Below, one piece after another: positions 45,501-58,739 of a DNA stretch of 64,000 nucleotides. A program made the translations under genes and the position numbers. Each line of letters starts with the position of its first letter. Within the stretch, counting starts at the first letter, position 1. The notes under the pieces were generated by a model, which worked only from the letters and a program-made list of their open reading frames with translations, was not told the origin of the DNA and did no database searches. The stretch comes from Plantago elongata (lineage: Eukaryota > Streptophyta > Magnoliopsida > Lamiales > Plantaginaceae): positions 26,597-90,596 of the forward strand of contig JAYMSP010000078.1 in NCBI GenBank assembly GCA_036897095.1. The letters run 5' to 3'.

Positions 45501-48500
45501 AAATGAACTGAAAGCTACTTGGTCACATTGCTGTTCAAAAAAAGGCATAAATTTGAAAATAGCCAAGGTATTATTGCCCCTCTGAAATGTTCGGCATAAG
45601 ACTGTCTACTACAGATGATATCATCAGCCTTTCTAGAGTTAACCTACACCAAGTGTGAAACAAATGGAGCATAATTCTTTTAGGTCACTAACTCTTCTGG
45701 ATGCATAGGACAAACAATGAATACTAACTAATTACCTAATCATATTGCTTTGCTTGGGTGCGATTAAACATTACTATAGTCGGTTAAAAGATTAATTCAA
45801 CATACCTCTGCTAATTGAAGTTTCCCTGCTTCGACAAGATCCTTGGCTTCAGAACAGACTGGAATCGAGTGTTTTACTACTGGTTGAACATTCAATATAT
45901 CTAAAACTTGGAAAGGTGCCACAGCATCAAAGTCGTACTTGCGAGCAGCGATGGTGATTCCAGCCTAGTAAAGGAACACGCACAGAATCATCACAAATCT
46001 ATTTGAATTTCATTCCTGTTATAAGGTCACTCGGTGTGAATTTACCTTTTGGCAGAGATTTCGAATAACTGATATTTTCTTCACACTATCCCTTGCATTA
46101 TCTGGTAACTCAAACTGTACAGGTGATTATTTGAAGTTATAATTGGGAATCAAAACATGTAGAGTAAATTTGAACTCAAATACTACAACATACCTGGTAT
46201 TTGAGCTTTGCAAAATCCTTAATGTCAGCCCATAAACTTTCAGAAGTAACAGTCAAGTATAAGGACTGCTGCTTCTTTACATAGCCACCATTTCTTGACT
46301 TAGATTGTCCCTTGGAAGACTTACTAGAAGCATGATTTCCTGGATGAGCCTGCGAAAAAAAGAATCATTAATTAATGGATTTGAGGCCATGTAAGTTTTT
46401 AATTTATAAAACAGCCCATGTTTCCAGATGCTACATAGGGATGTGAGCCATTCTCTTAGATTTATTGCATCTTTGTTAAAATAAAAATAAAAATAAAAAT
46501 TATGCGACGGACAAATAACGTGAACTGCATGCGTACCTTCTTTTGGTTTTTGGACTGCGGGTTGTTTGTAACACCTTTGGCTGAAGCAGCATCAACTTTT
46601 CCCAAGAAACAGTTGAAGAAATGCGAAAGTGCATTCCCGAGATCATGGTCCTCTGTATCTCTCAAGATATCCTGCTTGTTCAGGTGAAAGTGGGTCATCA
46701 GTAGGTAAAATTTAGGATTGGTGTACTATATATGTTTCTAGAAACTGGTAAGAGAGACATCACATAAGTTAGCATCTTTATTCTTTAACTTATCAAGGAA
46801 CATGGAAGAAGAGCACTCTTACATTTCATCATTTCCTTTTTTGTGTGTGCTGGTAGATATTATGACGAAGCATATTATCAAACAATGAATGTCAAGACTA
46901 CTTGCAGGCTTGATGGGTTACATACAAGAGGATAGTGCAAACAATGAAGTGGAAGAAATTAAAGATTGCTAAGAAACCTCTTCAAATAAAACAAGCGACG
47001 GTGAAACTCAAGTACAAGTAATATATAAGGGACTGCATTGATCAATTTACAAGAAACATAGTTAACCCTGGGCATCAATCGGCCACAGCTTCATGAATAT
47101 AAACAAAAAAAAGTGACATGATTCTGATTTTGAAGTAAGCAATCTACTATGACTGAATAATTAAAGATGATTATAACCAAATCAAAATGTGTTTCATCTC
47201 AATAACAAAAGATGATGGATTGACAATTAAATTGTTAGTCACCTTAACAACATGCTTTGCGGATCTGACAACAATCTCGCTGCAACAAATATCCCACAAA
47301 TGAGGCATATTTTTCGTCCCTTCCGCAACCTGTAGCAATAAATAATATATTGATGAGATTATAAATGCATAATGAATGACAAGTTAAACTGGTCCTGCCA
47401 TTCAGTTCAACATACAAAAATGGTGTGATGAGATAACCTAGTGCTTACTTTTCCAATATAACGAATGTTAATTCCATGTGCATGGAGTGCATCAGTTAGA
47501 GTCTGTCCATCCATTGGCGAAACTTCAAGAGTGCGAAGATCTTGTATGAATTTAGGCAGTACAACACCTTGAAGATACAGGCTAGCTTTACGCACATTCT
47601 CCTCATCTGCAGCTATCTCCTGGAAAACATATGCGATAAAATTATTAAAATAATTCCTAAAACACACAGAGAAGTTTACAGTTGCATAAACCTCACCTCT
47701 TGACTCCCAGATAGCTTGAATTCAGTAAAGACATTAGGATTGAAGACAATGTCTCTGCTCACACGATATACTGAATCTTCCTCCTCTTCACATTTGTCAG
47801 CATCCTGTTAAGACTGAATCGTCAAACCAGTTTCTATAAAAGCCTAGGCTCGTGCTGGGAAATTCATAAATTACTCCAGTAAAAAACAACCAACCTCTGT
47901 TCCATTCGCTGCTGATTTATCATTTTCCTCGAGTTTCTCAACTTCAGCATCATTGTTATTGATGGAATCAGAGGTATTAACATTATCTTTATTTAAGGAA
48001 TCAGATGTAATGGCCTTCTCTCTTGATTCATGCGCAGTCTTTAACTTTTCAGCAGCTTCAGTCTTTTCATTTAAACAGAAATATGTAAGACAGTATGTTG
48101 ATCATTCTTAGAAGGTTAAATTAATCGGTGACAAACTGATACTTACTTTGCAGAAGGCAGTTATTAGTTCAGGTCTCAAGATACAAAATCTGGAACCTGG
48201 TCCGGTGTAATTGGCATCACGAGGAGTGACTCTCATCAAGTCCAAAAGATAATGCCTAGACAAATAATGTAATGATGGTTGAAAATTTAAAATCATACGG
48301 CAATTTTAAGAGAGAGATTCACGACAGTTTACTGCCGCCAGAACACCTAATAGGAGTGGTTATTCTCCAATGTCATTAAGTCTAATAAAAGACAATGGAC
48401 AAGAAAGAGAATGATGCTGATTCACAAGTGTGGATTACAACAGTTGCAGATGCAAAAATTCATGCACTTTGACATATTCACGCGGAGTCACATTAAGGAA

Positions 48501-51500
48501 AGAAATACAGGGTTAAGTTATAGGGCAACATCACAGAACATTGGAGGATAAACATAAAGATATTCCCGAGGGATGGTAATCCCATTCAGAAAAGAAGCAG
48601 GAAGACCAAAGGCGTATACAGATAGCTTGATTCAGGAAACTAAAACGTTCAAAGTGAAAAATGTTTACACTTCTGAAGCAAACAGTAAGACAAGGAGAAG
48701 CAAGAATAAGGGCAATGATAATCTACAGCAATTGAAATTTAAAAAGCAATGTACCTGTCATCGCTGCCAACAATGCCTTTGCACTCCACCGGAGCTGCTA
48801 GCTTGACAACATTACCAGCTCCATCAGCCACAGAGTGCTCCTTCAAATGTAGACGCTTTGCAGCCTCCAGTACCTACGACATAAAGTCACAAATTATGTG
48901 GAACTGCGCAATAAGCAGACAAAATGTCCCATGTAAAATATATTTGTTATATTCCATTTCCACGAAAATGACTAATTAAGTTCTGACGGGTTTTTTTTTT
49001 TTTTTTTTGAAACGGCATGTGACTAGAACCCCCGACCTATTGGTTGGAGGGGAAGCGTATTACCAACTGAGCCGCGCTTGGATGCTACTACTTGAATCAT
49101 TTATTTGAGCCCAACAAAGTTCTTCATGTTATTGGGATGACGCAGAAAATTTAGAGGTACAAAATATGAATCCATTGTAAAGATACAAGTATGTACGGTG
49201 GAATTTCCTGTTCATCTTGGGGCGTAGAATTAAAAAAATGATGGTGGTGCTATTAACAGAAACTAAAAGACTCTCAGAATTCTAGGCCAATAAATAAGTC
49301 TATATAAAAAAATATATATAATCAATATTATGCAACCAACCTTGGAATGGAAGTCCTCACTCCAGCAAATCTTCTTGCCATTGTCAACAGATCCATATAG
49401 AAGGGAATCAGATTTATCACCTTGCAGAATTCCAGGCAATACACTCTGGCAGAAAGAAAAAAAAAAAAAAGCAAGTTCGTAAAATAAAGAAATACGGCAG
49501 GGAAACAGGAAGTTCATAAAATAAGTGGCATCTTATTGAGCAGTGTATACTGAAGCAGCATGAATAAACAATTTCCTAAATGTGCCCAATTTGAAAATCC
49601 CAGAGCGAAAATTCATGTGATTACCATGAGGAAGTAAGATAATAATTCATGCAAGTCAGCAACAGTACAGATTATAAGTGGCTAGAGCTAAATTATGTCT
49701 TCCTTGATAAAATCAAGCAGAAACCCCTTATCGAAGCCAATACCACCTCACAATATCATTAGATCCATTCAACACCTAGAGAAGCCACAAACAAACTTGA
49801 AAATTCAATTTCTCGAGTGTTAAGCACTGTGTAGTCATCTTGAGAGGTGAGTAGAATAACACATCAACGTGGTCAATGCCTGATGAGCAAGCAGAGGCAA
49901 TAACAAAGTTTAAACTGACTCCACTAAAAGAACTTAGAATAGAATAATGATAAAGGTGAAGAAAATCCAGACATCAGATTCTCCTGGCTCACAGTGCAGT
50001 CATCATGAGGGGTGAGTGGCATAAGAATAATACAACAACGTAGTCAATGACCGAGAACCAAGCAGGCAATAACTAAGTTTTAACTGACTCTACAAAATGA
50101 ACTAGCACAGAATAATGATAAACGCAGATAACACATAACAGATTTTCCTGGCTTTTCTGATGCAGATGATTCCAATAACATTATAACACTCATGCATTCT
50201 GCTGAATAAGAGTGAGCAGATATGCACCTGAGCAACCACCCTGTGGCCTCTATAGTCAATGATAGCCATTGCAAGATTGTATAACCCGGGAACATCAGCT
50301 TCCTGGTATGCCTTTGTGCCTTTCAGATCGTTATTGGCACTAGCATATGTGGCTTGCTCACTTTCAGCCAACTGAGCTTCTATGCGCACATCAGAGGTCA
50401 CTGCCTTTTCTGCACCTTCAACACCAGATTCATCCTCAGTAGAAGCTTCTTGCACCACTTTGTTCTCAGACTTCTCAGTGGATTTACGCGATGAGGCTTG
50501 GCTCTCAACCTTAGAGATATCTTCAGACGTCTGCTTCCGAGGCAATTGATCAAGGTCGGCATCGACCGCAAAACTGAAGAATATGTTGTTGTGTACATAC
50601 CTGGTTATCGACATCACAAGTAACCAGTCAGCACAATTAATGCAAGGTCTCGTCGTGTATCAAGATGGGCCAGGACACAATAGGAAATGCTTGGACAGGC
50701 CCATTGATTTTAGGGATGCTGTGAACAAAGGGAGTGATCAACTGGAATCATTTTGATTGGAGTGTGGTTTGTATATCAGGTAACGATAAAATGGTATGGT
50801 CCACATGCAGCTTGAATTTAAAGGTAGATTCCAGACAGTAGACACTAGATGTAGGAATAAGTTGGAACAGAGAATTGTTTTCTATAGGCAACACCTGACC
50901 GGCAAGGTGATTTTAAAATTTTTATCTGAATCGTTAGTTGCATCTGATCTTGTTTATCAATTAGCACACCAAATGAGTTCTATTTTTGGGTCAGAAATAG
51001 AACGAACAATAACAGACAACCTGGTTGTACCAGAACTAGAGAAGACTTCAGTTTGTGGTAGAGAAGTTACTTCGAAATTCCAATAAAGCGGAAACACATT
51101 ATTCAGAGACTTCAACTTCTCAAGTAATAGGTGTGGTTATTCCAAATCCAATTGTTGAACCTGGATCCTAAAGGTAAAACATGCCAAGTCTGTGAAAACC
51201 ATACAGCACCATTTACACCCTAGCTGTTGAGAAACACATTTATATAAACAATAACAGGAACACGATACTGGGTAGAGTTGATTTCCCTCGTATACACAAT
51301 GGCAGAAACAGATTATGAAAATGAAAAGAAAAAAAGAAGCAAATTAGTTATCTCTACTTTTACTCCACTCACATATGGAAGCACTCTGGATCAGTTGGAT
51401 TGATAGGTGGAATACATCTGCTTATCACTCCAATAGCACCACTAGTTGCAGCATCAACAAAATCAGAAGTCACCTTGTAAAGAGCTCTATCCCTCAAGAT

Positions 51501-54154
51501 CCTATAGCGAAACAATTAACGGGCATTACGGATACAGGTAATATAAATAAAATATGTGAGGGTACAAAACTATCAAGAAGGTGCACCTTTCTAGATGAGT
51601 AGCATGAGGGAACTCGCGACATGACTGCAATTCTTCATTCCAATCCCTCTGCATACCAATCAGCTCGCTTCCAAAAGAAAGGGTCAGGGAATTCTCTGCT
51701 CGAGCAGCATCACGCTTGTGATCTGTAACAGCACAACCCATAAATGGTTATTTGCACATGCACAGAGAGGAAAGTAAACCACACATGAAAAACAGAGGAT
51801 ATACGTATACGCGGGAATGAGAGCGAGGGAGATTAAACAACAAGGTCAAAGGATTCAAGTATCCAACCTTAATTAATTGATGTCCATAAAATGCAAAATA
51901 AATAAAATTGGTTTTGCTCTTATAAGCAGCCAGTGACCTGGGAGCAACAAAGTAAAATATGAAAAAGACTTGCTCAGTTGCTCTTACCGGGAACAGGATG
52001 CAAACCAAGCCATGAATTTGGTGGCAAGAGAGACTGAACATTTTCGAAGGGATGAGCAGATGCTTTGCGCTCCAATATTTCACGAAAAGCTAAAAGTGTA
52101 ATAGACAAGCTTCAGAAATAATGTCAAGATAATGTAGTGCAGTTAATGTTCAAGAATATTAGGATGGTCAGAAGTAGTGGCCACCTTTTTTGAACTTTGT
52201 GCTGATCTTCTGCAAAAGGCCGACAAGGGTTGTAGCTTCAAAAGAAGCTTTGCTTGGCCTTGGATCCAGAATGTACCCTGTGCTGGAATTAACGTAGAAC
52301 GCCTTTGTTGTTCCGGTAACACAGTATTTATTTCCTTCCAATGTCACCAAGTCCAAATAAATCAAGTCTCCAGAAAGCCTGACCCGAAAAGAAGACGGAT
52401 ATCAGTCAACAGGCTAGGAAATTCTACAACAAACAAAGCAATTACCAAAATCTAAGAAATCTCAGCAAGGGTAAAAGCCACCATATAACCTTCTGTAGCT
52501 TGGAGCAGGATTGAATGAAGAGAAAACAATACTTTCAACACAATTAATCTCTTTGGATGGTGTTGATAACAAATTAGACAGTGACCCAGTAACGTTCTCC
52601 ATGAATCCCAGATTGTCAAGGTCCGGAATTTCAGCTTTCACAGCATCTGCATGAAACATTAACCCGTAGTCATAAATCTGCCCACAGCAGTGACCAAACG
52701 TGATATCCAGCATACAAAAGAGAAAGATTATGGAGAGAAGTAAATAGATCACAATCATAGCAGAAACCTCCAGAATTCGCAGATGCATTTTGTCCTGTTT
52801 CATGTTGAAGCGCCAGCGTAGTGGACAGAGAAGAATGAAGCGTCGAGAGAGAAAGTAACTCTCTAGTTCGTTGAACATGAGCACGGATGGAGCGATCATC
52901 ATATAGTGCTGCAGGAGATAGCCTAGAGTGAGTAAGAACCATGAGCAGAAAGATAATGATCGGTTGCCAATACAGAATGGAGAGTACTTTTCCTGAGCAT
53001 TTTTTGGGGCTGAAAATTGTGCTAAAATAAAACACTCACAAGAGAGGGGAGAATCTGACTGTTCCACATATGTTTTAATTAATGCATATCAATACTAAAA
53101 ATAAATTAGGTTGTCCTGGGTTGAGTATCACTACTACTACTACTACAAGAAATTGTGGAAAAAGAAGCAGACTTACCAGCCACCATCTCCAAAAAGCAAC
53201 TCCCACCAGTAATATCAGCAACTTCAGAAATCTCGTTATAATCTTCAAGATGATGGACAGATCCATCCTTGGCATGCAATAACAAATCATAGCAAGTGAA
53301 AAAGCATGTTTCTGAAGCATCAAGAAGAAACTGCCTCACATCCATAACCGAATCACCAGGACTCAACTGCAGATGAAATCCATGAACGCTACTATAAATA
53401 CTTTTCTCCATATAGCACAAAAACCACAGAGGTAATACACATTACGATAGAACTGGGAAATGAAAAAAATCCAAAACGCAGTAAATTAACAGAAAATTCA
53501 TATAATTCTATGTTTAGATGGTTAATGCGACAAATAGACAATAAGCTCAACTTACTTGAAGTTCAAGCTTATCGCCTCCTTGTGTTTTCACAGATACGGG
53601 ATAAAGATGAACATCAGCTGCCACGGAAGAGAAACACAAGTTATTTCACATTTGTACCGTATGCATATCACAATACATGCATATATAATTACATATACAT
53701 TTATATATGAACACAAACGCACACGTCCAGAACCAGAACTAGAATTTCCTGGCATCAATCAAGGGAGAAATCTGAGGATTGGATACACAAACCCTGCTAA
53801 ACACAAGTGGAGTGCTGTAATGAAACTGATATTATGTCTAGAACCTGGTTTAGCTGGCTGCTGACTGGATGCGTTGTCCTTGTCAGTCACCTCTAACTTT
53901 GTATCGTTTGAGTCGCTCACAGTCAGATCTCCATTGGTACGTGCACCTTCAGAATTATCATTCAGTGGAGCGTCCAAGGGAACTGCTTGCTCAGAGGCAT
54001 CCACAGTGCTTACCAGTGAGACATTCACAGTACTCTCCTGGGACGCACTCACAGTACTTTCCTGGGGGGCATTCACAGTGCTTTCCTGGGGGGCATTCAC
54101 AGTGCTTTGCTGTGTTGCCTTACGGTTCTTTCCCTTGTTCGACTTCCCAGCCAT
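42574..54154 (-). CDS. FMT: Clustered mitochondria protein (FRIENDLY/CLU), 28 coding exons
   Basis: Cytosolic protein needed for normal mitochondrial distribution and mitophagy. Exons (minus): 53845-54154, 53556-53617, 53177-53366, 52768-52908, 52490-52646, 52185-52378, 51988-52089, 51587-51722, 51373-51501, 50228-50600, 49341-49445, 48755-48873, 48147-48255, 47895-48062, 47697-47804, 47449-47619, 47243-47329, 46537-46671, 46194-46349, 46046-46114, 45806-45964, 45401-45457, 45274-45314, 44973-45092, 44063-44372, 43877-43984, 43674-43745, 42574-43053; about 1455 residues. Domains: low-complexity start, CLU_N ubiquitin-like ([15 protein letters not shown]), [14 protein letters not shown], the CLU core ([14 protein letters not shown]), eIF3-p135-like region ([14 protein letters not shown]) and TPRs at about 1061-1240. 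C-terminus: [19 protein letters not shown]. Intron 24 uses a GC donor. Confidence 0.95.
43292..43397 (+). mobile_element. tRNA-derived SINE, copy 2, with 16-bp target duplication
   Basis: A 106-bp element ending in poly(A), with box-A-like GCAGCTCGGTTGGTTGG and box-B-like GTTCGAGTC. It is flanked by a perfect 16-bp direct repeat, ACTACCCTAGATCAAG, at 43276-43291 and 43398-43413. It sits in the last intron of the CLU gene, antisense to it. Confidence 0.92.
44852..44973 (-). other. GC-AG intron start in the CLU gene
   Basis: The exon ending at 44973 reads GCTCACAG and is followed by GCATAA, a GC donor; the acceptor is at 44373. Joining gives AG|T TAT GGG, i.e. [12 protein letters not shown], matching the family. 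No GT donor nearby keeps the frame. The feature marks only the donor side of the intron (44373-44972). Confidence 0.7.
46480..46499. repeat. (AAAAT)n microsatellite
   Basis: Four AAAAT units in a CLU intron. Confidence 0.8.
48991..49081 (-). mobile_element. tRNA-derived SINE, copy 3
   Basis: On the minus strand: CCAAGCGCGGCTCAGTTGG (box A), GGGGGTTCTAGTC (diverged box B), then GCCGTTTC and a poly(A) tail. It lies in a CLU intron in the same orientation as the gene. No clear target duplication was found. Confidence 0.8.
53990..54109 (-). repeat. 24-bp tandem repeat coding for an 8-residue repeat in CLU
   Basis: Five in-frame units near the CLU N-terminus, consensus ESTVNAPQ ([40 protein letters not shown]). 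The first two DNA units are almost identical, so expansion is recent. The region is expected to be disordered. Confidence 0.85.
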
Positions 54155-54197
54155 CGTATCCCTTATTAATAAGAAAGTTCTCAATGAGACACACACT

Positions 54198-54244
<47 letters not shown>
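54198..54244. repeat. (AT)n microsatellite upstream of the CLU start
   Basis: About 22 AT repeats, probably in an intron of the 5' untranslated region. Confidence 0.95.
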
Positions 54245-54247
<3 letters not shown>

Positions 54248-54958
54248 CTAGAAAAAAGCTCGACCTTTCTCGTTATATTACCAGGGAAAAAAATATACAG
54301 TTTGTTTTCCACGACATCATAAACAACAAATCAGGTCCTCAATCCCAAACAAGCACAAAAAGACACAGTCAGCGATACCCAAGCATCAAGACTACACCCT
54401 CAGTTATGGAGCATAAAGTCATACCAGGTTATAATGTTCCTAACGCAAGCCCATCTATAGAGCAATCAACATGTAAAAGAATTAGAACATAAATAAATGA
54501 GCTAAAGATCTCTGCCTCTCTCGCACAAAGTCAGGGAAAGTCTAAAAACCAACTTTTCATGTTAACCAAACCAAGCCCCTTCTGTCATTAGATTATAGTC
54601 ATCACCATAATAATTTCCCAGGTGCGTTTCGAAAGGCCCATAAAATCAAAGCCAGTTAGTATACCAAAAAACAATCAACCTCCTGAACCACAAAACATAT
54701 AGCCATACCCAGGTCAATCAATCTTTTCCTAAAATTCAACAAGCAAAAAAACCGGGCCACAGATAAATGAACTGCAATAACACATTAAACGAAAGGTCTA
54801 AACGCAATTCAACGAGCTAAACAGACACTAAATCTCCTTCTCCGTAACACAACACTGAAAACAAAAACACAATAACATACGAAACAAATCAAATTACAGA
54901 TAGTAAAAACGGATTGAGCTGATTGATTGATTGGAATGAAGAATGATTAGTAGCCCTT

Positions 54959-55130
54959 ACGAATTGGAAACAGGCGGCGAGGGACTGTTCGATAGAAGTC
55001 CTGAGAGAGCGTACGTGCGGTGTTTGGGTTTTGGCGGCTGGGGTTTTAGGGAAGAAAAAGAAGAAGAAGGAAGAAGAAGCTGAGCACAGAGAGAGAGAGA
55101 GTGGCTGAGAGGTTGCGGATTTTTTCACAC
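54959..55130 (-). other. Probable non-coding first exon of the CLU gene
   Basis: On the minus strand a GA-rich leader ends ...CCAATTC|GTAAGG, a good donor at 54958. An acceptor (ATTTTAG) lies near 54192, ahead of the start codon. A TATA-like TATAAATTA sits at about 55134-55142. Confidence 0.5.
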
Positions 55131-55133
55131 TTT

Positions 55134-55142
55134 AATTTATAC
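55134..55142 (-). promoter_or_regulatory. TATA-like box of the CLU gene
   Basis: TATAAATTA just upstream of the inferred first exon. Confidence 0.4.
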
Positions 55143-55699
55143 TACTCTCTAGCTTAATTTCATTTCTTGTTTATGCTTGTTACTTTATTTTACTGTCTCC
55201 AATCATTATTTTTATTTATTGGCTTCGGATTGGTTAGTTAAGATTTATACATACATTACCCTAATGGTCGCTTTGTATTGGACTTTACATAGTGCCTTTT
55301 GGTGTTGAGGATTGGATGTTTGAAATGCGTGAGGGTTCGTTCAACAATTATTTAAGGGATTCATATTTTAAATATATACCAAATGATGATTTCATAATTG
55401 TTTAGAGACAGTTGAGTAACAAAAATGCGATTTGGAATGTGATGGTCAGTACTCAATGCTATCAACTGACGACTTGCAATTCAGAATCGGAACTTATGAC
55501 CCTTTTTTCACAACCACTTGTGTGGAGAATACTGGGAGTACAATTTAATCATGATAAAAAGTATGTCATCTACTTTTACAATCGATATCCTCAAACGTAA
55601 AACTCAAAAAATGACGTGTTCAATTCTTTCAATTTTAAATATATGTCATGAGATTTTCAGTCACAATGATACTGCATTTGTGTGTGTATTTAAAATCTA

Positions 55700-56539
55700 G
55701 GGTTAAAAGTTTAAATATTATTAAACTTTATAAATTTTAACACACATATTGTCAAACTTTAATTATGATACATATATTTCCAAACTTTTAGATGGCTTTG
55801 CACATATATGATTTATGTTGGGTTTTATGTATTACATTAGACACACGCTCTATTGCATCTACTCAATAAAGGATCTTCACTTCTTTTTTCGTTCTTCTTC
55901 TCTAATCCTAATTCTTTGTTTAAGTTAGGATTATCAGATTCACATGATTGATATTAGTCTAACTATTTTTGTGTTCCTTAGTTCCGTAACATAGCTTCAT
56001 AAAGTTGTTTGAATTCCAAGCAAGTATAATTGTCCCAACTTGACCGATCGACCGACTTTAGATTTAATTGACAAAGCACTTACCCATTAAATCCATAAAC
56101 AAACATGATTGCAAGCCATAACCAAATATGAATTGCAATTGAAGTACGTATCATAATCAGGTGTCCGTCCATTGTATTCCCCTCAACATCAACGTCACGT
56201 GATAATCGTAGCTTCCAATTTATTAATTATTTAATTAGCTCAAGTTAGCAATTGATAGATTAGCAAGTTCAAAATAGAATATGGTGGAATTTATGAGTGG
56301 TTGAACATGATTTAACCTAAAATTATATTTTTGCGTTCCTTTGGTAACTGAGCGGTTGGAATAAATAAAGGATGGCATGCATTGGTTGAGCGCGTGTGTA
56401 GTGTAATACGTAAAACCCAACAAAAATCATATACGAGCAAAACCATCTAAAAAGTTTAAAAATATATGTATCAAAATTAAAGTTTGACAATATATGTGTC
56501 AATATTTATAAAATTTAATAATATTTAAACTTTTAACCC
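55700..56539. mobile_element. Non-autonomous Mutator-like element with 9-bp target duplication
   Basis: Long terminal inverted repeats of about 153 bp (55700-55852 and about 56386-56539) start GGGTTAAAAGTTTAAATATT and end in its complement AACCC. The element is flanked by a perfect 9-bp direct repeat, TAAAATCTA, at 55691-55699 and 56540-56548. Long TIRs and a 9-bp duplication define Mutator-like elements. The 530-bp core shows no transposase and no gene fragment I recognise. Confidence 0.93.
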
Positions 56540-56708
56540 TAAAATCTATGTCATAAGGTTATGAGTCAAAGCAATACATTGTACATATACATGAGTGGGC
56601 AACTATTCTAGTTGTGTAGTTGAATACTTAAGTTAAATTATATAACAATTTATAGTATAGTCACAAATTGTACTTTAATTATAGAAAAACAACATGACCC
56701 TGTTTAGC

Positions 56709-57560
56709 AACTTTTTTTTTTTTTTTAATAATGATGAAATGTACTAGGCTTAAAACCCGTTACCCGTGCCCATAATTGAAAATACAGAGGTTGGGGGGTA
56801 GCCACAACTTCCCTACACCATCAAAATTATATCCTAAGCTAGCTAAATGATAAACACAGGCGTTAGCTTTCCTATCAACTTTCTTCAGCCCAATGTCCCG
56901 TGGATTCCGGATAAGGAACTAACAACGTTGGACTTTGTCATTCAGTTTCGCATGAGGCAGAGAAACCTCGGAGATCCATTCAAAGATAGTGGATGAATAT
57001 GTTTCAACTTTCAACCCGAAGTTTGGGAATACAACGATCCCATGCTATCTCGAGACCTTTCAATAGACTATCAAGCTCCGCTTCGTTCACCGATGGCTGG
57101 GCAAGTTTGCCAGAGAAACCAATCACCCACTGTCCCTTCTCATCACGAATAACACATCTAATTGCACCACTATTGTCCTGGGGAAGACAGCTTCCAACGA
57201 CGTTCAGTTTCATCTATCCATTAGGTAGTTTAGCCCATTTTAGAGATATTTGTAGATTGCTCTCTGGATACATCTTGTAGTCCGAGTCACAACTAAGTTG
57301 CTCAATTAGGAACAACACTCGTTGCATTGTTTCCGGGCGACCTCTTAAAATTTTTGCATTATTTGATTTCCACAAGGTCCAACACGTTATTGGAAACACT
57401 GTCGGCCACGCATTTTCCATACCAAGTTGGTGCTCCCACTAGTAGTAGCCAGATTGTCCCTTAGCCAAGTCGAGTTCGGGCTATTGTCAAATCTGATCAG
57501 CTCGTGAGGAGGCAAAATCTCCTGCCAGATTCTTATAGCCATTGTACATTGCTGTTAGAA
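56709..57560 (-). pseudogene. 5'-truncated LINE with RNase H, poly(A) tail
   Basis: On the minus strand: the tail of the zinc-binding region (CWTLWKSNNAKILRG), then an RNase H domain (KLNVVGSC, IRCVIRDEKGQWVIGFSGKL, NEAELDSLLKGLEIAW, KLRVES), then a poly(A) tail (T tract at about 56709-56725). A TAG interrupts the frame before RNase H, another stop follows VES, and the first catalytic aspartate is replaced by valine (NVVGS). Clearly dead. The 5' border is approximate. Confidence 0.85.
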
Positions 57561-57983
57561 TATGTATAGTATATTCTAGTTGATAATTGTAGCTAATATG
57601 CTAGTTGGTTTGTTAAACATAAACTTTCACGTGTAGTTTTTATTTATATGTAAACGTAAACATAAACATGTGCGGTTCAAATTTTACAATGCTCATATGC
57701 AAATCTACGCATGAAATTGAATATTTACATATATTTTATTTAACAAAAATGTACTTTTAAAATAAACCTTTGATTAAAAATAAATTATTTATAATAATAT
57801 TTTTACGAACGAGAAGTCGTATGAGGTGAAAATGTCATATGCGTTATTGTAGCTAGAGTGGCAACAAGGGGATGGCTTAGGTACATTACATAACTGTATA
57901 AAGTTTCAATTGTATTTTGAGCAAGTTGTTTAGGAGATGATCTCAAGATAACTTATATATTGATGTGTATACGTTGAACAGGA

Positions 57984-58463
57984 AAATTTTTTAAAGTATA
58001 CCGTAGAGTGAGACACACCAATTTTATATACTACACGATGGCTATGTATTTTTTGCATACCTCACAATGACTGCTTGTCCAGAAGTTATACCCCAGTCAT
58101 TTTTTTACTCCGATTTAGTGATTTATTACACGAGCCGGAAGTATTTCACATGTCGAAAGTACTTAAAGAGTCGAAAGTATCTAAAGCCCTTGACACATGT
58201 CATATCGTGATTCAATATCGAAAATTATTTTGAAAGAAAAATAAAAAGAAGAAAGATAAATTCAAACAATACAAAGTCATTGTGTCGAGCGAGTGAGATA
58301 CCCCATGTGCGTATAATAGATCACCAAATCGGAGAAATAAATGACCGGAGTATATATTATGAACAATTAGCCACTGTAAGGTATACAAAAAAAATTATAC
58401 AGTTGTTGTGTAGTATGTAAAATGGACATGTCTCACTCTACGGTATATTTAAAAAAAAAAATT
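57984..58463. mobile_element. Foldback element with about 150-bp inverted repeats
   Basis: The left arm (about 57984-58131) and right arm (about 58310-58463) are inverted copies. Shared blocks include TATACCGTAGAGTGAGACA, a CATACTACACAA-type block and CTCCGATTTRGTGATNTATTA. The centre (about 180 bp) is non-coding. No convincing target duplication was found, so the superfamily is open. Confidence 0.75.
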
Positions 58464-58739
58464 ATACTGTGAAACGAAAATCATGAATTTCCTAAACTTT
58501 AGGAACTGATTGAAATAGAACTAAAATTTGTAGTTATTTAAATATTTACGTGTTATTAATTTGGTTTTCTAAACTTTGATCCTATTAGTAAATTATATAT
58601 GTGAAAATTCACGTGCCAAATAAATTCATGTCTTATAAATTATCTTTAGTTAATTATAATATTATACGAGTTATTAATAAATGAGTCCGTCTTACGAGAG
58701 ACCCCTACATTTTAGAGAGTCCTGAAAGTCCCCTCAAAA

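Noticed and set aside
50796-51086. 96-codon plus-strand frame inside a CLU intron
   Set aside because: No domain, no repeat of the frame elsewhere and no gene context; a chance frame is likely.
53869-54492. Long plus-strand frames opposite CLU exon 1
   Set aside because: Produced by the tandem repeat and the AT microsatellite on the antisense strand.
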